Notes: generated by a model not told the origin, from the letters alone. A stretch of DNA of 64,000 nt from CAZYAK01 sp964403335 (GCA_964403335.1 CAYOFI010000008.1:1-64000), one strand, 5' to 3'; shown: positions 31,030-39,275, numbered from the stretch's first letter. Translations and numbers: made by a program.

Positions 31030-31470
31030 TCATATTACCAATTTCCCCGTCATATTCGTGCGCGTGTGTGCATGGATACCTTCGCCGTAAAAAATATCAA
31101 CAAATGCTTCGGGTGTGAGTCGTTGTCCTCGGGAGAAGGGCAGCAAGGGATCTATGTTTTCCAAAAGAACGATGAGTACTTCCCGTGTGCCCACAAATAT
31201 GCGGGGTACATCTTTGCACATGTGCCCATCTAAAAATTGTTGCCATGTCGGATCGATGATCATGTCTTCGGGAGTGCGCAGATGATAGTGCACGACGGGG
31301 GGTTGGCGGCCGATGACGCGGTGTATCTGAAGAATTTTGCCTACTTCACCCAAGGCGGATCGCACACGGCGCGAAAGCTGCAAACAGGGTCCGGAGACGG
31401 CCGATGACAACGTTGCTGAGCCCTCCTCCGTAAGCAGTTCGTCGATCAGTAATTCCCAGGGCGCATTCAT
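31030..31470 (-). CDS. possible papain/transglutaminase-fold protein, 146 aa
   Basis: Not firmly recognised. Three segments in order look like a Cys-His-Asp catalytic arrangement: SGPCLQLSRRVR (Cys near residue 28), PVVHYHL (His near residue 62), and IIDPTWQQF (Asp near residue 72), the last being the DPTxxQF-type motif of papain/transglutaminase-like folds. RIFVGTREVLIVLLEN follows. No signal peptide. TAGACT lies exactly 6 nt before the ATG at 31470. It stands alone between tRNA-Val and comF, facing away from comF. Confidence 0.5.
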   Translation of the reverse strand: MNAPWELLIDELLTEEGSATLSSAVSGPCLQLSRRVRSALGEVGKILQIHRVIGRQPPVVHYHLRTPEDMIIDPTWQQFLDGHMCKDVPRIFVGTREVLIVLLENIDPLLPFSRGQRLTPEAFVDIFYGEGIHAHTRTNMTGKLVI

Positions 31471-31476
31471 GCGTGG

Positions 31477-31482
31477 AGTCTA
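31477..31482 (-). promoter_or_regulatory. -10 box of papain-like gene
   Basis: TAGACT on the minus strand, 6 nt before the ATG at 31470. Confidence 0.4.
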
Positions 31483-31590
31483 CCCGTTCCACTCTCATCT
31501 GGAACGTCCGTATGCGCGTACCAATGCCAAAAAACGATCCTCCTCAAAACTTTCTGCTGACGATGCTCTGGTCGTGTTGTTCTATCGATC

Positions 31591-31596
31591 TACGCT
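31591..31596 (+). promoter_or_regulatory. -10 box of comF
   Basis: TACGCT exactly 6 nt before the ATG at 31603. Confidence 0.4.
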
Positions 31597-31602
31597 GATG
31601 TC

Positions 31603-32208
31603 ATGCGCGTCTTCGATTTCCTCTTCGGTCCGCCACCGGTTGTTCCGTCTCTCACACGTCCGCCGATCGTACTGACGAAGACGGATTTGCGGATATGGAA
31701 GCTGCCACATGTAGATGAAGTTGCTGTTGCCTGCGCGTATGACCGCGAGCCCGAAGTGGCCGAATCGGTCCGGTTACTGAAGTACGGCCGGTTGGCGAGC
31801 ATGGCCGGACCGGTATCGGAATTGCTGGATGCGTGTTTGGAGGCCCTTGATGACTTGGGCGAGGAGATCGTGCTGTGCCCCGTGCCTCTGCATTGGCGGC
31901 GCAGGCTGAGCCGTGGCTTCAATCAGTCACAATTGCTTGCGGAGGCTCTGGGTCGGCGGCAGGCGATTGCGGTGCGGTCATTGCTCAAACGTGTGCGGTT
32001 CACCGGGACGCAGGTAGGACGGACGGGGGAGGAGCGGCGGCGGGCGTTGACCGATGCGTTTCGGTATCGGAGTAAGGGTCGGTGCCCGCAGTCGGTCATT
32101 TTGGTCGACGATATTTTTACCACGGGGGCCACGGTGGATGCGTGTGCGGCGGCGTTACGACAGGCCGGGGTAAAACACGTGACGGCGATCGCATTGGCGC
32201 TTGGTTGA
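31603..32208 (+). CDS. comF: ComF family phosphoribosyltransferase-like protein
   Basis: 201 aa with the ComF core VPLHWRRRLSRGFNQSQLLA (about residues 92-111) and the PRPP-binding loop VILVDDIFTTGAT near residue 167. The N-terminal four-Cys zinc module typical of ComFC is missing. ComF proteins act in DNA uptake; CPR genomes often keep competence genes, so a role in scavenging DNA is plausible but inferred. Confidence 0.85.
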   Translation: MRVFDFLFGPPPVVPSLTRPPIVLTKTDLRIWKLPHVDEVAVACAYDREPEVAESVRLLKYGRLASMAGPVSELLDACLEALDDLGEEIVLCPVPLHWRRRLSRGFNQSQLLAEALGRRQAIAVRSLLKRVRFTGTQVGRTGEERRRALTDAFRYRSKGRCPQSVILVDDIFTTGATVDACAAALRQAGVKHVTAIALALG

Positions 32209-32295
32209 GACATTTGCCCCGACATTCGTACATCGCACGATCTTCGCCACGGGTTGCAACAAAAAGCGGTGTGGAAAACTTTTGAGTTTTCCACC

Positions 32296-33453
32296 ATGGC
32301 GGTAGCATCGCGACCTGTGGATCAACTCCTCTACTATCTTTTCGCTTTCTTGGCGTACATCCCGTCTCTGCTCGCGTTTTTCGTGTTGCTGAGCTTTCTC
32401 ATCCTCATCCATGAGCTGGGGCATTTTTTCGCGGCACGCCGCTCGAAAGTGGTCGTGGAAGAGTTCGGGTTCGGGCTGCCGCCGCGGATGAAAACACTCT
32501 TCTGGCAGGGGGGCACGCGGTTTTCGCTGAACTGGATTCCGTTCGGGGGTTTCGTACGCTTGAAAGGAGAGAATGCTGCTTCGGAGAAAGAGCGGACGGC
32601 GCACGGAAGTTTTGGCGGCGCGCCCATTTATTCGCGCGTCATCATTTTGGTGGCGGGTGTGTTCATGAACCTGGTGTTTGCCATCGTCGTCTTCACGCTC
32701 GGGTTTTCGTGGGGGCAGTGGATTCCGCGGTATCTGTCATTGGAAGATATGAAGTCCGCTGCGACGCGCGGGGAAATCACGCTCACGCCGGGCGTGCTTG
32801 TCGCCGATGTGCGGCCCGAGGGGACGGCGTTGGGGGCGGGCGTGAAGGCGGGAAGCATCCTCCTGGCCGTCGATGGTCAAGCCGTCTACGGGCCGCAAGA
32901 AATTGTCGACCTGCAGAAAGAGAAGTCGAAAGTGACGTATTACTTGCGGAACGCCGACGGCAAAGAGCAGACGCTGACGGTCCCCGTGGCGGAAGGAAAA
33001 ACCGGCGTTGAATTGCAGTTCTCGCCCGAAATCGTCTCACCCAAGCGTTCACTCGCGACGGGATTTGTGTTGGCGCTGCGTGAAACCAAGAACACCACGG
33101 TTCAAACGCTCTTGGGGATGGGTCAGCTTTTCCGATCGCTTGCGGAGAAAGCGCGGATCCCCGAAGGCGTGACGGGCATCGTGGGCATCGCGGTCATCAC
33201 GCATGACACCGTCAAATTGGGGATCATGCCGTACTTGCGCTTGCTCGCCGATCTCAGCTTGAGCTTGGCCATCTTGAACATCCTGCCGTTCCCCGCGCTG
33301 GATGGCGGCCGGCTGGTCTTCGTAGTCTACGAATTCGTCCGCCGTCGCCCCGCCCCCCGCACGTTCGAGCTCACCACGAATGCCGTGGGCTTTGTGTTCC
33401 TCATCGGGCTGATCATCGCCATCACGTACAACGATATTCTCCATCTGTTCTGA
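32296..33453 (+). CDS. rseP: RIP zinc metalloprotease RseP/RasP (site-2 protease)
   Basis: Intramembrane protease cleaving signal peptides or anti-sigma factors. The 385 aa show the first membrane helix with LILIHELGHFFAAR (zinc HELGH), the conserved GFGLPPR and IPFGGFVRLKGE motifs, and a PDZ domain around residues 165-240. The C-terminal helix carries NILPFPALDGGR, the third metal-binding segment. The ATG at 32296 is preferred over an upstream start at 32254. The stop is 2 nt before the dnaA ATG, so the two form an operon. Confidence 0.93.
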   Translation: MAVASRPVDQLLYYLFAFLAYIPSLLAFFVLLSFLILIHELGHFFAARRSKVVVEEFGFGLPPRMKTLFWQGGTRFSLNWIPFGGFVRLKGENAASEKERTAHGSFGGAPIYSRVIILVAGVFMNLVFAIVVFTLGFSWGQWIPRYLSLEDMKSAATRGEITLTPGVLVADVRPEGTALGAGVKAGSILLAVDGQAVYGPQEIVDLQKEKSKVTYYLRNADGKEQTLTVPVAEGKTGVELQFSPEIVSPKRSLATGFVLALRETKNTTVQTLLGMGQLFRSLAEKARIPEGVTGIVGIAVITHDTVKLGIMPYLRLLADLSLSLAILNILPFPALDGGRLVFVVYEFVRRRPAPRTFELTTNAVGFVFLIGLIIAITYNDILHLF

Positions 33454-33455
33454 AC

Positions 33456-34904
33456 ATGACCGTCTCCTCTGTTCTCGACCGGCAGAGTGAAGCGAAGCTC
33501 CGGGATCTGTGGGTGAGTATTCTGCGGAAGCTGGAAACCAAACTGCAGCGCGGTCAGTTCATCACGTGGTTTAAAAATACCATCATTCTGGGAAGCGAAG
33601 AGGGAACGCTGGTCATTGGCTTACCGCTGCCGATGTTTTTGTCGTATCACTTGGAGCATTACCGCACCATCACGTTGGAAGCGGCGCAGGAACTGGATCC
33701 GTCCGTGCGCAATATCGTCTACAAAGTGGACGGGGGACTGCAGGATAATCCGGACCGGTCGGTGAATTTATTGGAGCATTTTCCGGAACAGAAACGCCGC
33801 AAAATGCCGGGGCGCCAGGAGGTAAAATTGGCGGAAGGCATTGTCAGTAAAATTCTGAATCCGCGCTACACGTTGGAAAGCTTCATCGTCGGATCCAGTA
33901 ATCGTCTTGCGCACGCCGCATGTCAGGCCGTCGCCAACCAGCCGGGCGGCAAGTACAACCCGCTGTTTCTGTACGGCGGAGTGGGTCTGGGGAAAACGCA
34001 CCTTCTGCAAGGCACGGGCAATGCGATTTTGCGGAAGATGCCCAGGTCGACAATCGTGTACACGACGACGGAAGACTTCACGAACCAGATGGTCGAAGCG
34101 TTGCAGCACCAGAAGATGGAGCAGTTCAATCGCCGCTACCGGACGGTGGATGTCTTGATCATCGATGACATCCAATTCATCGCCAATAAAGACCGCACGC
34201 AGGAAGTGTTCTTCCACACATTCAATACGCTGTACGAAGCCCATAAACAGATCATCATCTCCGCCGATCGCCCGCCGCAAGAATTACAATTGGAAGACCG
34301 TTTGGTCTCTCGTTTTGCCCGTGGAATGATCGCCGATGTCTCGTCGCCCGATTATGAAACGCGCCTCGCGATCCTCTCGGAGAAAGCTGCCGAGTATGAA
34401 ATCTTCATGGACCGCGCCGTTCTCCAGTTCATCGCCGAGCACGTCACCAAAAACGTCCGTGAATTGGAAGGAATTTTGATGCAGGCCGTCGCGCTGTATG
34501 AACTGGAACAGCGCATGCCGACCATCAAAAGCATCGCCGAAATTTTGCGAAAACTGAACCGCGATCCGCATATGCCCGAGGAACAGACTGGCTTTGAGAC
34601 GCCCAAGAAACGCCGTGCCACGTTTCAGGATATCTTGGAATCCGTCAGCCGCTATTATTCCGTCTCCGTCCAAGACATGATCGGCGCCTCCCGCGTGCGT
34701 GAAATCCTTCTGCCCCGCCAAGTGGCGATGTACCTGGGCAAAAAACATCTGGGCACGACCTATGTGCACTTGGGTGAAATGTTCAGCGGCCGCGATCACA
34801 CGACGGTGATGAACGCCGTCGAAAAGATCACTGATCTGCTCCAAAATGAACCGCAGTTGCTGCGTGAAGTCCGGGCGATCGAGCAGGAGGTGGGGTTGGT
34901 GTGA
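33456..34904 (+). CDS. dnaA: chromosomal replication initiator DnaA
   Basis: AAA+ initiator that binds oriC. The 482 aa contain the N-terminal DnaB-interaction domain (LWVSILRKLETKLQRGQF), Walker A GGVGLGKT at 174-181, Walker B LIIDDIQF, the sensor segment SADRPPQEL, and domain IV with the DnaA-box-binding signature GRDHTTVMNA. It follows rseP by 2 nt, with no dnaN next to it and no cluster of DnaA boxes seen in the flanks, so the origin is not evident here. Followed by the thrS leader region. Confidence 0.96.
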   Translation: MTVSSVLDRQSEAKLRDLWVSILRKLETKLQRGQFITWFKNTIILGSEEGTLVIGLPLPMFLSYHLEHYRTITLEAAQELDPSVRNIVYKVDGGLQDNPDRSVNLLEHFPEQKRRKMPGRQEVKLAEGIVSKILNPRYTLESFIVGSSNRLAHAACQAVANQPGGKYNPLFLYGGVGLGKTHLLQGTGNAILRKMPRSTIVYTTTEDFTNQMVEALQHQKMEQFNRRYRTVDVLIIDDIQFIANKDRTQEVFFHTFNTLYEAHKQIIISADRPPQELQLEDRLVSRFARGMIADVSSPDYETRLAILSEKAAEYEIFMDRAVLQFIAEHVTKNVRELEGILMQAVALYELEQRMPTIKSIAEILRKLNRDPHMPEEQTGFETPKKRRATFQDILESVSRYYSVSVQDMIGASRVREILLPRQVAMYLGKKHLGTTYVHLGEMFSGRDHTTVMNAVEKITDLLQNEPQLLREVRAIEQEVGLV

Positions 34905-34911
34905 AGAACGC

Positions 34912-34939
34912 TTGCTGCGGCTATGGATCCCGCTACACT
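34912..34939 (+). promoter_or_regulatory. promoter of thr leader/thrS
   Basis: TTGCTG and TACACT separated by 16 nt. The -10 box ends 6 nt before the GTG of the leader peptide, so transcription would start at that GTG. Confidence 0.5.
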
Positions 34940-34945
34940 GGTTTT

Positions 34946-34996
34946 GTGAACTTCGCGCGTGTCACCACGACCGGGACGACCACGACCTCTCTCTGA
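34946..34996 (+). CDS. threonine-rich leader peptide for thrS attenuation
   Basis: A 16-codon reading frame starting with GTG: MNFARVTTTGTTTTSL, then TGA. Seven of 16 residues are Thr, clustered in seven of eight consecutive codons, the hallmark of amino-acid attenuator leader peptides such as ThrL. It lies between dnaA and thrS, starts 6 nt after a TACACT box, and its stop codon overlaps the first strand of the antiterminator. Ribosome stalling at Thr codons when charged tRNA-Thr is low would leave that strand free. Inferred from sequence; no experimental data. Confidence 0.7.
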   Translation: MNFARVTTTGTTTTSL

Positions 34997-35059
34997 GGGC
35001 GGCTCCTGTGCATGCGTGACCAATCGAGCCTCCCTCCCCGAGCAGAGGCTATTTTGTTT
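34995..35059 (+). promoter_or_regulatory. thrS attenuator: antiterminator and terminator hairpins
   Basis: Segment 2 (34995-35005, GAGGGCGGCTC) pairs with segment 3 (35026-35036, GAGCCTCCCTC) at 10 of 11 positions, an antiterminator. Segment 3 also holds AGCCTC (35027-35032), which pairs with GAGGCT (35045-35050). An inner CTC/GAG triplet (34-36 with 40-42) extends the stem, and ATTTTGTTT follows: an intrinsic terminator. The two structures are mutually exclusive. A ribosome finishing the leader covers segment 2 and favours termination 21 nt before the thrS ATG. Confidence 0.65.
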
Positions 35060-35079
35060 GCAACTTTCCCCACACTCCC

Positions 35080-36870
35080 ATGGCCCAGGCAGACACTCTC
35101 CACAATCTCCGTCACTCCCTTGCCCACGTGCTCGCGCAGGCGGTGGTGAAACTGTGGCCCAAAACGAAGCTGACAATCGGGCCGCCCATCGATTACGGGT
35201 GCTACTACGATTTCCAGTTCGCAGAGCCGATTTCCGAGAATGATTTTTCGGCGATTGAGAAGGAAATGCGGCGCATCATCAACCAAGGCCAGACCTTCCG
35301 CTGCGACACGTTGCCAGTGAAAGACGCGGTGAAATTCTGGAAGGAGAAAGAGCAGCCGTTCAAAGTCGAGCTGGTCGAGGACCTCGTCAAAAACGAAGGC
35401 GTCGAAACCGTCACACATTACGCGAACATCGGGCCCAAGGGCGAGGATACGTTCGTGGATCTGTGTCGCGGAGGTCACGTCGAAAATTTGAAGGAGATTG
35501 CCGCCGATGGATTCAAGATCATGAGCCTGGCCGGTGCGTACTGGAGAGGGGATGAGAAGCGCGAGCAGCTCACGCGTCTCTATGTCGCAGCCTTTCCGAG
35601 CAAAGCCGAACTGCAGGCGTATCTGACGCAGTTGGAAGAAGCGAAGAAGCGCGATCACCGGAAACTCGGCAAAGAACTCGATCTGTTCACGTTCAGCGAA
35701 CTCGTCGGTCCCGGTCTGCCGCTCTGGACTCCCAAGGGAACTCTCCTGCGCAACGCGCTTGATAACTTTGTCTGGGAATTGCGTCAGGCCCGCGGATACA
35801 TGCGCGTGACCATTCCGCACATCACCAAGAAAGAATTGTATGAGACGTCCGGTCACTGGCAGAAATTTTCGGATGAACTCTTCCACATTCATACCCGCGA
35901 GGGCCACGAGTTCTGCATGAAGCCGATGAACTGCCCGCACCACACGCAGATTTTCGCGTGCCAGAGCCGCAGCTACCGCGATATGCCGCAGCGCTATGCG
36001 GAAACCACGACCTGCTATCGCGATGAGCAGACAGGCGAACTTCACGGTCTGTCACGCGTTCGTGCTTTCACTCAGGATGACGCGCACGTCTTCTGCCGTC
36101 CCAGCCAAGCCTCGGAAGAAATTCTGAAGATTTGGGAGATCGTCGACACGTTTTACGAGACGGTTGGTTTTGGAAAATTGAAAGTGCGTCTGTCGCTGCA
36201 CGATCCCGAACACTTCGAAAAATATCTGGGTACGCCGGACATGTGGGCAAAGGCGGAAGGGGATTTGCGCGGACTGGCTGTCGCGCGTCAGGCGAATTTC
36301 TTCGAATCCCCGGGCGAGGCCGCGTTCTACGGTCCCAAAGTCGACTTCATCGCGACCGACGCCATCGGACGCGAGTGGCAGGTGGCGACGATCCAGCTGG
36401 ATATCAACATGCCCGAACGTTTCGATTTGTACTGTATCAATGAAAAAGGCGAACAGGAACGCATCGTCATGATCCATGCCGCGATCATGGGGTCACTGGA
36501 GCGTTTCCTGTCGATCTTCATCGAACATCACGCAGGACTGTTCCCGCTCTGGTGCGCGCCCGTCCAGATGGCGATCTTGCCCGTGGCCGGAGTGCATGAG
36601 GAATATGCGGCATCCGTCGCATCTGAGCTGCAAAAGCAGGGCATGCGCGTAGTCATCCTCGATCCCGCGGAATCCTTGGGTAAGCGCATCCGCGAAGGCG
36701 AGAAGCAGAAGATTCCGCTCATCCTCATCCTTGGCGATAAAGAAGTCACCGCCAAGGGAGTTGCGGTCCGCAACGTGAAGACGAAGCAGCAGACGGAGCA
36801 TTCGTTTGCGGATTTCTTGGAGAAAGTTGTAGGAGATGTGAAGGCGAGAAGGTTGGAGGAGTCTATTTGA
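35080..36870 (+). CDS. thrS: threonyl-tRNA synthetase, no TGS domain
   Basis: Charges tRNA-Thr. The 596 aa begin directly with the editing domain region (MAQADTLHNLRHSLAHVLAQAV, the HxxxH editing motif with VDLCRGGHV later); the usual N-terminal TGS domain of about 60 residues is absent. The class II core has motif 2 (YRDEQTGELHGLSRVR), zinc ligands in MKPMNCPHH, DDAHVFC and MIHAAIMGS, and motif 3 following. The anticodon-binding domain fills the last 110 residues. Expression is probably controlled by the Thr leader/attenuator just upstream. Confidence 0.95.
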   Translation: MAQADTLHNLRHSLAHVLAQAVVKLWPKTKLTIGPPIDYGCYYDFQFAEPISENDFSAIEKEMRRIINQGQTFRCDTLPVKDAVKFWKEKEQPFKVELVEDLVKNEGVETVTHYANIGPKGEDTFVDLCRGGHVENLKEIAADGFKIMSLAGAYWRGDEKREQLTRLYVAAFPSKAELQAYLTQLEEAKKRDHRKLGKELDLFTFSELVGPGLPLWTPKGTLLRNALDNFVWELRQARGYMRVTIPHITKKELYETSGHWQKFSDELFHIHTREGHEFCMKPMNCPHHTQIFACQSRSYRDMPQRYAETTTCYRDEQTGELHGLSRVRAFTQDDAHVFCRPSQASEEILKIWEIVDTFYETVGFGKLKVRLSLHDPEHFEKYLGTPDMWAKAEGDLRGLAVARQANFFESPGEAAFYGPKVDFIATDAIGREWQVATIQLDINMPERFDLYCINEKGEQERIVMIHAAIMGSLERFLSIFIEHHAGLFPLWCAPVQMAILPVAGVHEEYAASVASELQKQGMRVVILDPAESLGKRIREGEKQKIPLILILGDKEVTAKGVAVRNVKTKQQTEHSFADFLEKVVGDVKARRLEESI

Positions 36871-36967
36871 AATTGAAAATGGAAAATTGAAGATTGAAAA
36901 TTATGGAAGTATCTCTGATACCAGATGAACTTCCATAATTTTCCATTCTCAATTCTCAATTCTCAAT
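36869..36967. repeat. AAATTGAGAATTG-word hairpin
   Basis: A left arm GAAAATGGAAAATTGAAGAT with ATTATGGAAG is complementary to CTTCCATAATTTTCCATTC followed by repeated TCAATTCTCAATT words. It directly precedes the lgt-like gene's -10 box and sits 3' of thrS. Confidence 0.75.
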
Positions 36968-36973
36968 TACTCT
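36968..36973 (+). promoter_or_regulatory. -10 box of lgt-like gene
   Basis: TACTCT exactly 6 nt before the ATG at 36980. Confidence 0.4.
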
Positions 36974-36979
36974 AGTGTC

Positions 36980-37903
36980 ATGTTCCAAGCCCTTGAACTC
37001 GGGCCATTCATGCTCTGGTCGCGCCTGATCTTTATTTTGCTCGGAGTGTGGTTGGCGACGGAATTTTTGCTGCGCCTGGCGGAGAGTGCGAATTTGAGCC
37101 TCCAGCATTTCCGGGACCATGCCATCTGGTACGTGGTCGCGTTCTTGCTCGGCGGGCGGTTAGTGGCGGTCATCAGCCAATATCAGGTGTATCTGCATGA
37201 CCCGCTGCGGATTGTCACGCTGACGGATGGGGGATTCAGTTTTCTCGGCGGCGCCGTGGGGATCGGGGTGGTGCTGTATATCGCCACGCGCGGGCACCGG
37301 TCCATTTTTTTGCAATGGCTGGATGCGGTGGTGCCGTCGACCACGCTCGGACTCGTGTTTTCCTGGATCGGCTCGTTTCTTGCGGGTGACGCGTACGGCA
37401 AACCGACCGATATGGTCTGGGGCATCATCTACGACGCCCCGAACGTCCGCTACACCATCCCCCTGCATCCGGTGCAGCTCTATTACGCCCTCTTCTGTTT
37501 TTTCCTGACATTCCTGCTTCTGGTCATCCGCAAGCGCAGCAAGCGCGTGGGAGCGGAGACACTTGTCGGTATTGTCTGTCTGTCCATCGCCACATTCTTC
37601 TTTGAAAACTTCCGCGGCGACTTCGCCATCCCGGTTTTTGCCACACAGGTCGATTTCATTCTCCTCTTGGCGCTGTTCGTGAGTTTGGGAGTCTTTGCGG
37701 CCATCGAACTCACGCTCAGTAAACGGTCTTTCTTGCTGTACCAAGGAGCCCTGGTGGCCATCACCGTCGGGTATCTTGTGGCCCGTCCGTGGCTGGAATT
37801 GGAGACCTACGAATTCCGCGTGAGCCAGCTATTGGCTGTTTTGGCACTTTTGGCGACAGTCGTGTACGTTGTCGTCGAACGGAGAAAGCATCCGTATTTC
37901 TAA
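36980..37903 (+). CDS. lgt: prolipoprotein diacylglyceryl transferase-like membrane protein
   Basis: 307 aa with about seven to nine transmembrane helices and the Lgt landmarks GGFSFLGGAVGI, SFLAGDAYGKPTDMVWGI and IPLHPVQLYYAL. Lgt attaches diacylglycerol to lipobox cysteines. The signature segment is altered: where Lgt normally has GR-x-GNF-x-NGE, this protein reads SWIGSFLAGD, so the usual Arg, Asn and Glu are replaced by Trp, Ser and Asp. The fold call is good; catalytic activity is uncertain. The gene is followed by a conserved small membrane protein after 39 nt. Confidence 0.72.
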   Translation: MFQALELGPFMLWSRLIFILLGVWLATEFLLRLAESANLSLQHFRDHAIWYVVAFLLGGRLVAVISQYQVYLHDPLRIVTLTDGGFSFLGGAVGIGVVLYIATRGHRSIFLQWLDAVVPSTTLGLVFSWIGSFLAGDAYGKPTDMVWGIIYDAPNVRYTIPLHPVQLYYALFCFFLTFLLLVIRKRSKRVGAETLVGIVCLSIATFFFENFRGDFAIPVFATQVDFILLLALFVSLGVFAAIELTLSKRSFLLYQGALVAITVGYLVARPWLELETYEFRVSQLLAVLALLATVVYVVVERRKHPYF

Positions 37904-37942
37904 ATGTGCTAGGATCCGTCCCATTCTTTTCTTCCGCGTCCC

Positions 37943-38350
37943 ATGTCCAACCTCTTCCTCTACATCTTCCATCCGAATCCCGGAAACGCCGCATACATCA
38001 GTCCCACCATGGGCACGTTGCTGCTGTTGTCAGTAGTCTTGATCGCCGCGTCCTTTGCCATCCGCGCCTGGAGAGGGCATCTGCGCAACGCCGTTACCAA
38101 AAAGCTGAGCAGGCTGTGGAGCGGAGCCGCGTTGTGGTTTGGGATCATCGGGGTGATCTTGGTGGTCTCGCGCGTGGAGGGTATCCAGTACATCGCCATG
38201 CGGTTCTGGTGGGGAGTATGGATCGTGGCGCTCGTCGCATTTGCGCTGTTGCAGATGCGCCTGTTCAAGTCCCGTCATTACGAAGTGTTGCCCACGGTAA
38301 AGGCCATGGATCCGCGGGAGAAATATCTCCCCGGCAAGAAGAGGCGATAG
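37943..38350 (+). CDS. hypothetical membrane protein, 135 aa
   Basis: Three hydrophobic helices (about residues 23-42, 58-76, 84-103) and a positively charged C-terminus (DPREKYLPGKKRR). No family recognised. It probably shares a transcript with the lgt-like gene and is followed by a perfect palindrome at 38357-38385 that may end transcription. Confidence 0.6.
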   Translation: MSNLFLYIFHPNPGNAAYISPTMGTLLLLSVVLIAASFAIRAWRGHLRNAVTKKLSRLWSGAALWFGIIGVILVVSRVEGIQYIAMRFWWGVWIVALVAFALLQMRLFKSRHYEVLPTVKAMDPREKYLPGKKRR

Positions 38351-38356
38351 CCTCGC

Positions 38357-38385
38357 GTAAAGACGTGCGATTCGCACGTCTTTAC
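38357..38385. repeat. AGACGTGCGA palindrome, copy 1
   Basis: Perfect inverted repeat with 14-bp arms around one central base: GTAAAGACGTGCGA, T, and its complement. A second copy with the same core is at 44911-44948. Both are intergenic and directly 3' of a gene. Confidence 0.85.
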
Positions 38386-38440
38386 AGCGTGACAGAGAAC
38401 GATTGACACCCCGCCTACGTCAGACGAGAATCCCGCTCCT

Positions 38441-39262
38441 ATGCCTTTGAAACATTTTACGGAGACGGTGATGTTGCTCGTTCTTGCGGTCGTGACTGTC
38501 GTCACGGGCGTGCTTGTGAGCGTCTTGCCGCCGTTGCCCGGGGGATGGTTGCCGTGGGGCGTGCTTTTTGTGGTGACGATGGCGTACCCGCTTGCGCTGT
38601 ATGCATATCTGCGCCGCAACCGCGCCGAATACACATTCCGTCTCTTGCATTTCCTGCCCGCAGGAATTGCCACGCTTTGGTTGATCCTGGAGCTCCTTGT
38701 GCAGCGGTTCCCGCGCGCCGGCAGCGTCCTTCTTGGTTTCCTCTGGGGGCATGCAGCCGTTCCGGTGCTCATCGGGCTCATGCTCTTGGCGCTCTTTTGT
38801 TTGAATGTGATCCGCCGCCGCGTGCTGCGCCTTGCGGGATTGGCCGCGCTCACTGCTCTGTTTGCGGCGTTTGTCGTGCTCAGCCAAGACCGCGGTTGGG
38901 GCACACAGTTGGCCATGGTGATGGGGGGACCGTCCGCGCCTGCTGCGTCTTCCGCGCAATCGAGTGGCAAGAACTTGGCTCCGTCCTCGGTTCCGGCGGA
39001 AGAGGAATGGAGGCAAAAATTGCGTGACGTGGAGAATAAGTCATCCGCTTCCTCGCGCCCCTCGTCATCGGTCGCCGCGGTCGCGGCATCGTCCGCCATC
39101 GTTCGTTCATCGGCATCTTCACGACCGGCGATCGTCGCCAGCAAACCGCCCAATCGTCTGCCCACATCGGGCTTCGGGGCCGAAGCCGTCGCAACATTGT
39201 TTGTGGCTGGGTACTGCGGAGTCGTGCATCGGAGAGCGAAGAAGAGATTGTTTTCGGTGTGA
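38441..39262 (+). CDS. membrane protein with Ser-rich loop and LPxxG-type C-terminal anchor, 273 aa
   Basis: Five to six N-terminal transmembrane helices (residues about 8-160), then an extracytoplasmic Ser/Ala-rich stretch with a short coiled segment (EEEWRQKLRDVENK). The end has LPTSG followed by a hydrophobic helix (AEAVATLFVAGYCGVV) and a basic tail (HRRAKKR). LPTSG-helix-basic tail is the layout of sortase sorting signals (LPxTG variant), unusual on a polytopic protein. No sortase gene is in this window. Confidence 0.6.
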   Translation: MPLKHFTETVMLLVLAVVTVVTGVLVSVLPPLPGGWLPWGVLFVVTMAYPLALYAYLRRNRAEYTFRLLHFLPAGIATLWLILELLVQRFPRAGSVLLGFLWGHAAVPVLIGLMLLALFCLNVIRRRVLRLAGLAALTALFAAFVVLSQDRGWGTQLAMVMGGPSAPAASSAQSSGKNLAPSSVPAEEEWRQKLRDVENKSSASSRPSSSVAAVAASSAIVRSSASSRPAIVASKPPNRLPTSGFGAEAVATLFVAGYCGVVHRRAKKRLFSV

Positions 39263-39275
39263 GTTGTACGTGTAG

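Noticed and set aside
34905..35079. T-box riboswitch upstream of thrS
   Set aside because: No conserved T-box sequence (AGGGTGGNACCGCG type) or specifier-loop layout is present; the Thr-rich frame and alternative stems fit peptide attenuation better.
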